DNA from: Ptychodera flava
Lineage: Eukaryota > Hemichordata > Enteropneusta > Ptychoderidae
DNA: 64,000 bases
NCBI RefSeq assembly: GCF_041260155.1
Contig: NC_091931.1
Coordinates: 18,365,166-18,429,165 of the forward strand
Direction of reading: 5' to 3'
Both the position numbers and the translations under genes were made by a program. The notes below the pieces were generated by a model that worked only from the letters and a program-made list of their open reading frames with translations, searched no databases and was not told the DNA's origin. Below, piece after piece: positions 25,943 through 39,100 of this stretch; positions within the stretch are counted from its first letter, which is position 1; each line of letters begins with the position of its first letter.

Positions 25943-28424
25943 TTGTGAATGACTTGAGTCAATAACGATCGGTCAAAATGTGGCAATTGCGATTAAGCAT
26001 CAATGGTGATATTTGAAATTTTAGCAAAACCCTATTTGGAGACAGTCGGTGTATTCCAAATCCTTGATTTCTGATTATCGATTTTGCTCCAGATCAAGAA
26101 ACTATTTTGTCGAAGGTGGCAAATAAGAATTGGGGCAAGACTCGACTGGCATATGGCTACTCTTCTTGTTCCATATTTTCCTTTTTCCTATTTTAGTTTT
26201 TGTAATACTGAACTTGTAAGTCAAAGTTTTAAAAATGCAATAAAAAGAATGATATGTTATGATATATTAGTGACCTATCATAAATCCCCACTTTCTTTTT
26301 ACTTTTGTGGCCACGTTCGTGCATACAATGTTCGATCAAATCTACTGAAAATCTTAGAAAAATAGACAAAGTGTTATTAAATTCTTGAGAATAAGGATTA
26401 TCAGTTTTCTGAAACCTATTATTGGTTTCGTCTTAAAAACAAGTGTTTGACTACAAGAGAGTCCAATTATGACGTTCACGGGGTCTGAGTCCATCCATTA
26501 CCTTAACATTTTGTTAAAAATAAGTCGATGATTTCACTGACCGATGCGATCAATTATTATACATTGCCCTAATGCTTAGAGGCTACCGATATGAACCCGT
26601 TTTTTAACATGCTACAGTGTCAGACACGTATAGGGCTGTTCACAATTGACATCATTGTTCTCTCATTAATAGTCGCGCCAGCGGCTTACTGACTACGCAT
26701 GCGCTTATTCATAATATACTATGCGAGTAACCGGAAGTGTACCCTTCTTTCATGGGCGCCGCCATGTTTTTTTTTTGAGTACTCGTAAATAAACAAAAAC
26801 AAAACAATTACTATTATATAACATGCCTTTATAAAATATACCTCTTTTATTAGCCAGTAAATGTTATTATGCACCTTGTCGCTGATACAAAATATCATTA
26901 ATATAGATAAAGGGAGAAAACTGTCGTGCATATGAACGGGGGCATACGCAAAGAATGCTGGGATTGAATTATAGAAGAGCGCCCCCTGTGTCAATAATTA
27001 GATTCAAAAATTGCCAGTTTTTAGACGGAACGCTATAGTTTTCAGCTTGCAAGTGGAAGGTGGGCAGTGCGGTTACCATTGCAATGATAGTGATTGCATA
27101 AATAGTCCCTTGTTTATCGCAATAGGCTGTTATCATTGTAAAAATTGCCAATTTTTGTCCAAAATTTTTACACGCTACAGAAAATCTATACCTGCCCTGC
27201 TGCAGGGTTTGACGTCGTATACGTACGTGAACTGCTTTCATCAGAGGGAAACTGGGCATAGTTGTCATATAAACGTTTATGAAGTAACAATAACAATACA
27301 GTTTATCATGAATCAATGCAAATAACATTGCCAATCTTTAATAACCCTGGCGCGACACCAAGGGCTGAGCCCTATATAATAATATGCTAAAAATAAACAT
27401 TTCTCCATAATATTTTTTTGGATTAGGCTTTTGGAAATTGTGCTTGCAAGAATGACAAAAATGCGTCTTAGTAGGCGACTGCTTATACAACAATGAATAC
27501 TAAAAGACATATGCACGACTCAGAGCACAAGCTGCGAAAACAGCCACGGATGCAACATTTGTCCTCATTTCATGTGTCCGATGTCGAGCGAGTGCATCTA
27601 TATTTAGGAACAAACCTGTAACCGTGAACAGTGCTACCCAATGTGACCGGAACTTCTCACAGCACAGTGGTGGGATGTTCACATGAATATTACCGAGTAA
27701 ACAGAACGTGGGGTTCTAGTGTTTGGTTCTTATGCATATTCTTGATGTTGCTGTTGATAATCAGCACAGTTGTACCGAAAATTAGCATACATTTAAAAAA
27801 TATTAAGGCGTCTGTCTCGACAGTGCTTTGCATGTTATCTGCTTGTTGAGGATGGTGGACAATGTCAGCGTGGAATGAATTTCCAAATCACGACTGTCAA
27901 AAAGCTCAGAGTGTGATTACATGTACATTTTCAATACAATCATAAATCGACAACATACTCCAACGAAAGGCATAGCTGAAAACATATGACAGAGTAGCTT
28001 CATATAGCTGCCAGATCAGTAAGCTTAATTCAGAGTGGCCACAGTGTCTTCTAAAGCTTCAATGTATCGTTGTACAGAATTACAACGTATCTGGACCTCA
28101 GCTCAAAAAGTCAAAGCTGGGCCTTAGCCTCGGCCCCCTCCCCGGAATTTTCCACCGTCAATGTGTAAATTTATGTAAAATACCCTACCTTAGCTATAGG
28201 CTCTGCCCACTTAGGCAAGCTGGTCAGGCTTCGGCTTGCAAAGGATAGTTTACAGTTGTTTAGACAAGTTTATGGACAATTTTGGCAAGTCAGTAACGAC
28301 AATTTATGTATACATATATAGACTTTGTAAGTGCCTTTGACATACCTTCTTGGTAAACACAAAAATCGATCGATTCAAGTACAAGCAATGTACTCACTTC
28401 ATGTGTCTTCAATTTTGTTCTATC
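25943..28424. other. Intergenic, no gene supported
   Basis: Several 60-120 codon frames occur. A stretch near 27500-27850 encodes hydrophobic segments on both strands but shows no recognisable family motif or paired splice sites. I do not call a gene. Confidence 0.4.
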
Positions 28425-28565
28425 AACTACTCAGTCTCTTTCTAACAGAGACGTCTACGAACACTTATTCTTGAGCAGATTGACTGACTACAATATCCAG
28501 ATTGCAATCATGGATGCATTGTAAAGGTTACATCTTCATTCCGAAAGACTGGGTCAATCACCTAA
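28425..28565 (+). repeat. Diverged duplicate of 29530-29715
   Basis: Shares ATCAACTACTCA...GTCTCTTTCTAACA, GAGACGTCTRCG, AGCAGATTGA and CATGGATGC with the segment about 1.1 kb to the right, in the same orientation. Confidence 0.5.
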
Positions 28566-29529
28566 TTTAGGGTAGTAGAGGAGGACTTGATGTTTAAGGG
28601 AGGACCTGAAAAAATCTTCGATCCCTATTGTTTTTTACATTTTCAGATTCTACAGTTTGGTAGTTCATTTGATGAAAAATGAATATGACATCCAATGGGT
28701 CGAACGTTTATCATAATTAAAATCTAGAACCAGTTCGTCGCATTTCATAACTTTTACCCATCAATTTAAAGACGCGGCCGAGTGCAGGCGCTTTTGGGCC
28801 CATAACTTAAAACTGCCGCCGGAGCGTAAGAATTTCCCGAATAGACTGTATCTTATCCCCTTTTATCTTGACATTCAAATAAATATACTTACTTTGCAGA
28901 CTTACCCTATATTCAATCAAATTATTGACCTTATTTGAACCTACCTCCACCTAGCAGGTCAACGATTGAATGAAAAACCTGCAGACGTAGGTAGACTTTA
29001 ATCCAACAAAAATCAGTGTTAACTTTTTCAGCAGACTTTTAGCAATGAAATAAAGTTGCATCGGCTCAATATTTTCCACAAATTAATCGGGACTAAAAAC
29101 ACAGCAAACAATGGCATGCGTGAAACTGTAATACTCCAGTAAAATTGTTAGGTTAACGGCCATGATTGACTCCATGTCAACAAAAAGTGGAGACAATTGT
29201 TTGTTTGTTTTTAAAATTTATTTTGCTTGTTTTTATGTTTGGGGTTTTTTGCCTTTATAAACTTTTCCCAATGTATGAGGAACCTTTCTGGGGTTTATTC
29301 AATTTCGTGGAGAGTTCTTATGTCATCATAGAAGACAGTCTGTAAGGAAAGTAATACGTGAGTTATGGTTTTCCGATCTGCAGCCCTTCTCGTTTAATTT
29401 TCGAGGGAAAACAGTTTTATGCTCCCAAGGAAGTGAAGAATGAGGTGACGAGTGAGTGTCCGAAAATGTAGTCCTTTCCCAAAGGAGTATTGTCAAGGAC
29501 CTGGCCGTGTGCGGGCGCTTTTAGGCCTG

Positions 29530-29715
29530 TCAACTTCTTTCCATCAACTACTCACAAAGTCTCTTTCTAACATTGTAACTGTAAGAAAGGAGACGTCTGC
29601 GTACACTTTAATTTTTGACGAAAAGCAGATTGATTGACCGCTATATCTAGATTTCATTCATGGATGCTTTGTGAAAGCTACACCAGTCCTCCTTTCCGAA
29701 AGTCTGGTTCAATTG
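29530..29715 (+). repeat. Diverged duplicate of 28425-28565
   Basis: Same blocks in the same order as the left copy, ending near CCGAAAGTCTGGTTCAAT. The copies differ by short insertions. No coding content is visible. Confidence 0.5.
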
Positions 29716-30274
29716 CAAACTTTTGTGTGCCGAGTTTTTTTTGCAAGACAACTCCGCATGTTGGGAGTACAGGGCAAAGAAAAGTCACACAAACAATGCC
29801 AAGCAGGAACTGAAGTATAAGATCTATTTTGTTCTTGTCATGTATTGTTTCGCTGAGTATGATCAGCACTTCTGTAAGTTTTGAACATATATCTGTAAAA
29901 ACTCATGTCATACTTTTTTCTTGTAAATATACTCACTGACCTTACAGGTTTATTAAAATTTATAATTCTTTAGATTGAACCTGCCGTTAAATGTCTGGTA
30001 AAGTTGTGTTTTTGACTTATATAGAAAGAACAAAAACTGGATTTCGAAAGATGGTATGCCGTGTGTGACAGAAATATATAAGGATGATAATTTGTGTTAT
30101 TTACGACCTCATTATTTCTTCTCCACCCCATACCCTTAGAACGCTGCACTTCAATTACCAGAGTCGATCATTTATCTATTCTACAAATGGACCTATTCAA
30201 CAAGAGTATGTAGAGAAGAGGGACCACAATTTTCATTCATCAAAGTCTAATGTAACCCATTTTTCTTTACAAGT

Positions 30275-31750
30275 AATATTAATAATAAAGTTTATTTCGT
30301 ACTTTGGCCTCCAGCCAATGCAACGCTAATAAATAAAGAATACGCATGCATCGTCACAAGAACACAGAGGATAAATAAATCTACATTACGAAATCATGAT
30401 ACACGTACAGTACAACACTTGTTAATCTACTCATTTAGTGTAAATCTTTCTTTTCGTTTGTTTGCGAAGTAAACAAACTTTGCAAAATGTTAAGCTGGTC
30501 TATTTTCCAGTTTCATAAGTTGAAGGTAGGTATGGTTTTTAAAAAAATAAACAGGAAGGTATTTCTGGTGCAGATCGTTATAAAAAAGGACAGACTAAAC
30601 AAAAATGATATTCGTCTTTAATGACATTTAACTTACATTGTAAACATATTCGCTCGTTCCTTGCAACACCATATTTACGATCAGTCTCAATTCTCAACTG
30701 ATGTGAAGAAGTTCTAAGTCTACAAAGTGCAATTCTTAAGTTATTATCCTCTAAAGTTGACAAATACGATTCACAATTAGAATTAATCTTGAATTCACAA
30801 TACCTGTCTAATTTAGAATAACCAACCACTTCAGACCTCCATAAACTGAATGTAAACATCGCAAAGTCTCTGTTTTAAAATATTAATAAAAGCTGATTCA
30901 TCTTCGACACTTTGGTTGAGCCAGACAAGACCAAGAACACGAGAAAATAATAGCGGTTTCCCTTGTAGAGCCCAAGACTTACGTCCCAGTTCGACTTGTG
31001 CTTGTTCATACATAAAACATTTGTAAGCAAACTGATTTGTATCCATTTTCAAAATCTTTAAGCGATATTGTACAATACGAATATATCTTCAGTAAATTAA
31101 AAGAAATTCTTCCCAGTTCACCTTATATAGTTGGATTTCCTGAGTTATAAACCCAGTACATATCTGCAAAATTTACGGTGTACTCTTTCCACGTTTCCTG
31201 CTTTGTGAAAACCCCAGATTTCACTTCCGTACATAAGTATATGTAAAATTTTACAATAAAAAATTGTCATAGCAATTACAGAGTAAATAGAAATATATTT
31301 AGACAGAGCTCTTTTTAAAGAAAAAATTGAGTTAAAAGCTTGTTCGGCGATTATCTTTTAAGCAATGTCCAACCGGCCACTACTTGAAAACTTAATGCCT
31401 AAATAACTAAAATTTGATATAAGTGAAAGCCTTCTACCATTATAAAACCATTTTTATAACGTCTCAGACCACCCGCTTTTCTAAACGCCATTACTTTGGA
31501 TTTGTCATATTGACTTTAATTTCCATTTCGCCTCATAAATTGACAAATCGATCGAGAAAAGTTGAAGACCAATGGCGTTGTAGCTAAAAAGAATCAGATC
31601 GTCGGCAAGCAATAGGTGAAAAAGTCTTAACATTCAAACATGAAGTTCTACAAATCTTTGTTCTAAATGCTATCATCTATAAATAATGCAAAAAGTAAGG
31701 GTGATAAAATTGAACCTTGTTGTACTTTACACAGACATTTACATGTTTGT
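30275..31750 (-). mobile_element. Second LINE relic (reverse transcriptase and C-terminal region)
   Basis: On the minus strand VQQGSILSPLLFALF (31681-31730) and LLADDLILF (about 31595-31615) are the GVPQGS and YADD motifs of a non-LTR reverse transcriptase. The C-terminal region follows in other frames, including a Cys-containing ERICLQCKLNVIKDEYHFC motif near 30600-30660. Stops and frameshifts break it throughout. The 3' end is marked by AAACTTTATTATTAATATTA on the minus strand. It resembles a different lineage from the 20290-22700 LINE. Confidence 0.75.
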
Positions 31751-31811
31751 GTAATACCATACGGTGTTCTGACTTTTGCTTATATATTTTGATACATAGA
31801 ATGTAATAATT

Positions 31812-32025
31812 AACACGATTGGAACTAATTTGGGATAATTGGATGGTGAAGTAATGCCGATTTAATCTACATATAGTAATCTCATCTACTTTTCTTTTTA
31901 CATTACACACTTGTTTTTATGAGTAATTTGTATCATTGCAACATTCAAGTATCTTACACCTAACGCTTTTGAGAAATTTAAAAAATATAAAAATCCTATT
32001 TTCTCAAATTAGTTCCAATCGTGTT
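31812..32025. mobile_element. 214-bp MITE, copy B
   Basis: The terminal repeats match copy A (4725-4938) and the length is identical. Left flank AATTA and right flank TTAAT suggest a TTA or TTAA target site. A second hairpin element starts within a few bases of its right end. Confidence 0.75.
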
Positions 32026-32029
32026 TAAT

Positions 32030-32171
32030 ATAAGGTTATTCACAAAATACCGGGATTTATGTCCGAATACATCTTGAGGTGGAGGTATTGTCCTCGACGC
32101 TAGGCGTTTCGGACATTACCTCGTTGGATATACGAGGACATAAATCATAGAATTTTGTGAATAACCTTACT
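32030..32171. mobile_element. Short hairpin MITE
   Basis: TAAGGTTATTCACAAAATAC and GGATTTATGTCC at the left are mirrored by GGACATAAATC and ATTTTGTGAATAACCTTA at the right, with about 35-bp arms. It starts a few bases after the 214-bp MITE at 31812-32025. Confidence 0.65.
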
Positions 32172-33009
32172 ATTATACCATTTTAGTCAAACAAAAAATC
32201 GAAATCAAGGCGTTTTTGGATGCCCGTCGAGCACTGCACTGAGCGATCGCGAGAACTCGTTCAACCCGCGCTGCCCATTGCACGTGGTAAAAATTCTAGG
32301 TCAGCTGCATATAATTCACAGGTTTTGGACTGATCATGATTTGTGGAGTAAGCTTACAGTGTGTTAAGAAGTATATATTTTTGTAAAAATGTAAAGTGTT
32401 CTCTTCTTTTTCTTCGGGTTGATGTAAAGGTGGATTGAGGTCAAAGGTCAAATAGCGACCAATAATACTTAAAGTTATTGTACTCCGCGTCAAAGTGATT
32501 GGCCTCCGCGTCTTCTGATACCGAAACTTACTGTATGACGAAACTCCATAGGTTACAGACGCAGGTGTATAATAATGTATAAAATATCATAATTTCCTTG
32601 ACAAATCCTGACCTCACTGAAAATGATTCAGTGGATACCATTTCTTAGTACTGTCACAACAAGTGTTCATTCCCGTGTTAAAGGTAAACACTCTGATGCA
32701 CATGTCCCCCCTCCGTATGAAATACACCCTGTGAATAAATGCAGAACAAGTTGCAGTCAACAATTATATTTTAATGACATCCTCATAAACGGCAAGTTGT
32801 GTCCGGGGCAACACATACAAGCACAGAAGAACAATTGAGAGCCCTTGTCGCTTTATTGGTTCTACCCTAGACTTGGTACAAGTCTGTGAAAAGTAACCAA
32901 TTTAGTGATGCAGTGAAGTTATCGCGAGATTCGATGCGCAAATCCACTACCCAGAGAGTTCAGTTCCCACAAGCGTAAAGACAGCATTGGATAGTATTAT
33001 AGAAATAAC

Positions 33010-33150
33010 GGACGGCACGCTGACCATTAACGTTTATTTATGGCAAGGGAGAGAGAAAAGCCAAAAATTAACGGGCGAGGCTTGCCGAGCCCGTTAATTT
33101 GGCTTTCCTCGAGCCCGCGCCCATAAATAGACATTAATGGTCAGAGCAGA
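33010..33150. repeat. Inverted repeat
   Basis: GCTGACCATTAACGTTTATT and TATGG are mirrored by CCCATAAATAGACATTAATGGTCAG, with an inner pair TTAACGGGCGAGGCTTGCC/GAGCCCGTTAA. A small hairpin element is likely. Confidence 0.55.
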
Positions 33151-33654
33151 GTCTGTTACTTCATTTATATTAACGACGAACCCCGAAACACCGTCAAAAT
33201 TTACGAAAATTTCCCGTGCGAACGACAACGGGGCCCCAGTACTTGTCAGTGAGTTGTGCGCGCGCTGCAAAAATTTTGCAAATCCGGAGATTTTTTGTAA
33301 AAAAACGTCTAGAATTGGCCCACAAATGCTCCATGTTATTTTTTGATTGATTATGATCTTTGTACAAATCACTATTTTCGTTTTAGCTGTAAAGTTTCTG
33401 TGTTTACGATATTATTCATATTCACTGGCATGAAAACAAACCATTACTGTGTATTTGTGGGCAGTCATGTGGTCGAGCTCGACAAATTAAAACGCACTGG
33501 ACAGGGCATGGTAATATAATGCGGAATCTCAGTCGAAACGTTTAATATAAAACACAACATTAATGCAGTAAAACTCCGTGAAATGACTAAGTTTACACTA
33601 ACTTCGACCTGGGTGCCGTCAAATCTTGAGTACCCATGAATGTATTACCTAAGG

Positions 33655-33985
33655 TATAGTGTGAGCCTCAAAAGTGAAAGATTTAAACTTTTGCTCAAAT
33701 CCTCCTCAGTAATCTTTCAACAATTCGCTCTCAAAATCAAGAATACAAATCGGGGGTCACCGTCCAAATTATGGTACTAGAGTGACAAATTACCTAAGAT
33801 GTACCGATATTTAAAATTCAAGTGGCCGCCATCACTGTGTTAACTCCATGTGGAAATGTAAAATTTTCGATTTTCGAAAAACTAAGACAGTGAAAACATT
33901 TCTTTCATCGAGAGCTTTAAAATGAACCCCATTGGTGGTAGATCAGAAAAGAACTGGTAAAATTTCAAAGCCTTATTTGGAAGGT
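33655..33985 (+). repeat. ~330-bp interspersed repeat, copy 1
   Basis: Contains GAAAGATTTAAACTTTTGCTC, CTCTCAAAATCAAGAATA, GGGGTCACCGTCCAAATT, TGGCCGCCAT and GATTTTCGAAAAACTAAGACAGTGAAA. Two further copies lie in RTK introns at 44665-44985 (inverted) and 45670-46005. It has no clear terminal repeats. Confidence 0.75.
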
Positions 33986-34033
33986 GTTCACTTCAAAGTG
34001 AAATTATGTTTTAGTAAATATTTTCAAACACAC

Positions 34034-36149
34034 CTTTTCATGCTTTGATAATTTAAATAGAACTTCAACGGCCATAGTTGCAGTGATCCGATCCCGTGGA
34101 TTCCATTTCCAACATCGTCTCATCAGAGTGTAGAATTCTTCATCACAGTGTTGTGGCTTTTTAAGACGGTAACCATTCTGCAGTCGCCTCACTAACTCAT
34201 CAATATCAATGTTATCATATGGCATACCTCCTGTATAGGTATGAAAAATCACGGACAGTTCATGTTCATTGATAACCGTTAATGAGCAACTTGAACGTTT
34301 CCGCCTTCTGTTTCTCATGATATGTACCAAAACACAAAACAAACTCCGTTCCATGTCAATTTTAGAATTTGACGGTTAAGTGAGTGATGTAGTTTTGAAA
34401 ATTAAAAGAATAAAAAACGAATACTTAATACCAACGAAATCACAATTTACTAATTCAACGGTGAGGTATCAATGCAAGAAAAAGTTATTTTACCTAGTGT
34501 TGCTGTCTCCCATAAAAATACTCCGAAAGCCCATCTAAAACAGGAGCAAAGTGAAAATTTCAAGAAAATACCTATGTAGTACTAACGATGTATATATTTT
34601 TCTCGATTTGGCTTAAGCTAATATTACATATATACACACCTTATAAATTTCTTTCGTGTGACCATACGTTTATTCAAAATGAACAACTTACAACATAGCA
34701 ACAAAATAAATATTACGATTATAAACTAGACCAGTTAAAGTTCGTGCCATATGAAAAGTCCTGTGAACAAAGTTGACATTTTATATCTCATGTACAATGA
34801 TGTATCTCAGAACATTTAAAAACTGTGGCTTTGCACCAAAAGTTATGATCCTCTACCTGTCACCCATGTCTTTGTAATATTTCACTCAGTAACTATAGGA
34901 GTAAAAAACTTACATGTCACTAGATGATGTGTACACACTGTTTGTTAATGATTCAGGAGCCATCCAACGCACGGGAACCCTGCAATTTTTCTGCACCAAA
35001 ACAAGAGGAAATTTTGAATTGGATATTTTTTCGACAGGTAAAAGGGTTATTGATGTAATTACATTATCGTAATTTATGTTTGGGACTAGATTAAACTAGG
35101 GTAAATATTTTACTGTTCATCAATCATTCAAACATAGAACAAAGAAACCCACAAGCATGAAAGTCCATAGAAGTTTCTATCTCAAAGAAGCCTACATTTA
35201 CCATCTAGTGTGCATGGTAGACCAACAATGGAAAGCATAATTCACGATAGCTATTTATTCGTCTAAATATACGTCAACACACAAATAAGCCTACTTACCT
35301 TTGAGGGAGGTCTTTGGTATACTGCAGTCTGGTAGATGTCTCTTGCAAGTCCAAAGTCCCCGATCTTGGCAATGTCCGTGTTTGAAATCAAAACATTGCG
35401 TGCTGCAATATCACGATGCAGTACCTGATGGAAGATAGAATACTGTCAAGCATGTTTCACGGTATTTATTTTTTTAGGTTCCTCCGTGTTCGTTCTCAGG
35501 AGACGATATCATTCTTACTGCTATAAGCACGATAAACGTAGATTTTGAGGACTGCATATATCACACTAAGTCATCGATGAAAATTCTGATAATAATTCTG
35601 TGAAGGGAGCTATATATTCGTCAATTTAGTTTAGATGACTAATTGAAGTTAATAAACTGCATCACTGATTGACAAGTAAGATTCGCCATATGGCATTTGA
35701 TAAAACATCAAGTTAATGATTATATAATAATTAGTGATGCCGTAACCTTAATATCGGCAAAAGCCTTCCTCATTTATATTGTGCGCATCGTCCCATACGT
35801 ATGCAATATGCATATTCACCGTAGGTTCATCAGCGTGTATTTAACATAAGTTCACTGGTTTTAGAAAATTTTGAAAATTTCTCAGGAGTAGATACGATAA
35901 TCTTTAAGGGACCACAGGAGCCATGTCTCTCCGATACCTCATGCACGCAGCCCCCAAATGCCATACGCTGAAAGACACATATGTCATTCACCTTCGTTTT
36001 TTCCATATGCTGCAATGCCAGGGCAACGTGACAACAAAACTTCATAAGACGTCTTCCTGACTCCAAAGAGGAATCATATTGTTGCTGTAATTTCTTTAGC
36101 TCTGAGTGCATATCGGTACACATAAGCTCTGTTATAATCATCTTCTTGT
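34034..36149 (-). CDS. RTK exons: kinase hinge, catalytic and activation loops, C-lobe
   Basis: Exon 36149-35992: hinge [12 protein letters not shown] and helix E. Exon 35424-35299: catalytic loop [19 protein letters not shown]. Exon 34990-34914: [11 protein letters not shown]. Exon 34534-34494 (41 nt): [13 protein letters not shown]. Exon 34230-34034: [42 protein letters not shown]. The HRDxAARN and PVRWMAPE motifs mark it as a tyrosine kinase. The catalytic Asp, DFG Asp, APE Glu and C-lobe Arg are all present, so it is predicted active. Two Tyr lie in the activation loop (DIYQTAVYQ). Confidence 0.95.
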
Positions 36150-39100
36150 CTGTAGAAAAAACGTGTATCAAAGTCAGCTTGTAATTTGAACCTTTGAATT
36201 TGTCTTATTATAGTATGCTCAGCTCTTCAAAAACTATTTTCCTTCGAATTTTTTCTCATACAATGCTCAACGACACGCTAAGCTCGTCTATGTCACAACT
36301 GCAAGTCTTCGATGAACATACATTGTTTAGTGAAAGCAATGGTACGGTCCGGTACTTAGAGAAGAAAATTACCATCTACCCCATGATATTGCTTATTTTC
36401 TTATCGCAAAACTATAAAGACGTACTGGTGACGGTTTTGCAAAACTGAGTCTAATGTATGCAGATTAATTCTTTTCATTTGCATACAATATCACATTTTC
36501 AAAACGAAGACTTTAAATCTTTGATTGATGCTTTTTGAGTGATGTCTACAGCTACAGACATCAAACAACAAAAGTAAGCGCCATCGTTGTGTTGTATTGG
36601 CAGGGATTAAAGCTTTGCCAGACTCTTGCCAAATTGGTGAGATATTCAGTGCAGCCTCCTTTTAGCCCGCCAGTCTGCAAGGGGGTCTGGTACTGCTTGA
36701 AATACCTGCAAAGTGGTAGGGATTTCAAGCAGTATTCGAATTTCTACAACACAAGGGACAAGGAAGTTATGGAGTCAGGTCCTTGGGAAAATTAAAACAT
36801 CATGCAAAATATCTTTTTTGCGCTTTTTATTGATAACATTGAAAACTCAATTGGTCCATACAGCTCAATGCTTGCTGGTAATGATCCAAAGTGTTCAAAA
36901 GAAACTCTTCCAAATTTTTGATGCCAATGCATGGAAAACATAAAAAAATTAGTCATTTTAAATACAATCAACCATTGGTCTGCAACAAAATTGGAATTAC
37001 TAAGAAATATTACTACACAAAAAAAATTAAAAAATGATTTCAATATAAATATTCTTGCTGTAAATATAGATAATGAGCATATCTTTACTCAGAAAAATTA
37101 CAAGTTGTTAAATGTTCACAAACTTAAACAGTGACCACGCAAGAGATGTAGTCAACAAGATCACACAATCCTATTTTGCAACGATCAAAGAGAACAGACT
37201 GAAGGAGGGAGGGAGGAAGGAAGGGTATGGCTCTGTTGGCAGTGTTGCTGCCAGGAATTTTAAATCAAGGGACACTCTGACCGCCTATCATTTACTTTTG
37301 GCGATATTTTGCACATTTAGGGACAACATGTGTCAGTTGTTAATCACATTTTGCAAAATCTGCACGATCTGTTGAGTAATGCTATGTTAATTGGCAGGGA
37401 TTTCAAGCAGTACCAGACTCTCGCCAAATTGGCGAGATATTCAGTACAGCATGGCAAGCTTAAGCTGTACTGAATATCTCGCCAATTGGCGAGATTCTAG
37501 CACAGTGCTAGAATATCGCCATTTAGCGAGATATTCAGTATAGCTCAAACCTTACCGACAGGCAAATGTCATTCCCAGTATCCTAATAGAAATGAAAATG
37601 TTTCCAAAACATTTATTTAGAATAGCAATATCGACAAACCCAGGTTTTTTTATTAAAAAACCATACCAAAATGACCATCACTTAAAGTCAGCTACATACC
37701 TTTTAGACACTTTCAGATTTTTATTTTTTTCTCAATTGAACACGTCCCAAACCCCAATAAAGTATACATTTTTGAAAGCCCTGTTATAGAGCTATCCGAC
37801 CAAGCACAGTACACGGTCATTATTTGCATAGGAGTCACGTGACAAGCGTTTTGCTGAACCTTCCAAAAACCGGTTTTTCCCTTCTTATGCGAACACTCTG
37901 CAAGATTTCCGGTTGGAATTTCTTCATTGACAAGCCTTGACAATATCCTTCAAAACCGTGTCTGGGATTTTCTTTATATGCCTTTGTTTTTTTTTAATGC
38001 GCTCTTAAAGGTGTTAGATGAAGGTGCTTTTCCAGGAATTTTAATTATCACGCCATATAATTTGAATGGAGCCTCCGGGAAAAAATCGCAGACACGGTTT
38101 TGTAGGATATTGTCAAGGCTTGTCAATGAAGAAATTCTAACCGGAAATCTTGCAGCGTGTTTGCATAAGGCGGGAAAAATCGGTTTTTTGAAGCTTCAGC
38201 AAAACGCTTGTCACGTGACTCTTATGCAAATAATGACCGTGTACTGTGCTTGGTCGGATAGCTCTATATCAGGGCTTTCAGAAAATGTATACTTTATTGG
38301 GGTTTGGGACGTGTTCAATTGAGAAAAAAATAAAAATCTGAAAGTGTCTAAAAGGTATTTAGCTACCTTAAAGTCAGATTTTTTCATGAAAATAATTGGA
38401 ACTCAATTCAAGGTTTCCTTTTTTACACTTTTTTCCTGAAAATATATCACTTCAAAATTTCTTTCTTTCAAATCCGTTTTTCTCGAAAATTTCTTGATCT
38501 TTTTCCCCAATTTTTAGTTTGGAATATTTCCAGGGAAAAACCCGATTTTCTCTTGGTTTTCGTAAAAGGGGGACTCTTTTTTGTTGTGTTGCATGCATAT
38601 GCTGTAGCTAAATGTCCGTGTACATGAACTTTTGGAAAAAGATCATCTTTGGAATGTTTAGAAAATTGAAATAATTACAAACCTTTAACATATCGGAACT
38701 CACCACAAAGGGAATTGATCTGCATGTGCCTGCTACATCATATTGTCTTTGTGCCAGCTTTGCGGAATATTAATTCGGGTGGTCAGCATGGGTAGTTAAA
38801 AGCTGGTAAATGGGAAGCCATCTTTCGGATTCAATCGGAAAATCATGCACATCTGGTATTGTTATAAAACGTGAATTTCCCCTTTATTTACAATTGAAAC
38901 CGGATAGCAAAGGGTGTTTGCATTGACTTTCATTATTGAAAAAATGAAGCATACCTGTTCTCAATCATGCAAGCTAATGACACCAACATCAAACTCATTC
39001 TAGCAATTACCAATTTGAAAGCACATCAGCCAGTAAAAATGTTTCCATATAGCTGGAAAACATGGATATGGCATTTGTTTCCGAGCAAGAATACTAGAGC

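Larger units (their letters stand above)
32172..34033. other. 3' flank of the RTK; last exon not found
   Basis: The kinase frame leaves the exon at 34034 through a GTGTGT donor at phase 0, so a tail exon should lie further left on the minus strand. I could not identify one with confidence. Part of this stretch (33655-33985) is an interspersed repeat. Confidence 0.4.

Noticed and set aside
27500..27850. Hydrophobic frames on both strands, possible membrane protein or receptor exon
   Set aside because: No conserved motif and no paired splice sites in phase; hydrophobicity on both strands suggests base composition.
33094..33372. 92-codon minus-strand frame as the missing RTK tail exon
   Set aside because: It overlaps an inverted repeat, has no kinase-tail features, and no acceptor in phase 0 could be supported.
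37927..38322. 131-codon plus-strand frame
   Set aside because: It runs through the arms of a foldback element and its mirror occurs on the other strand.
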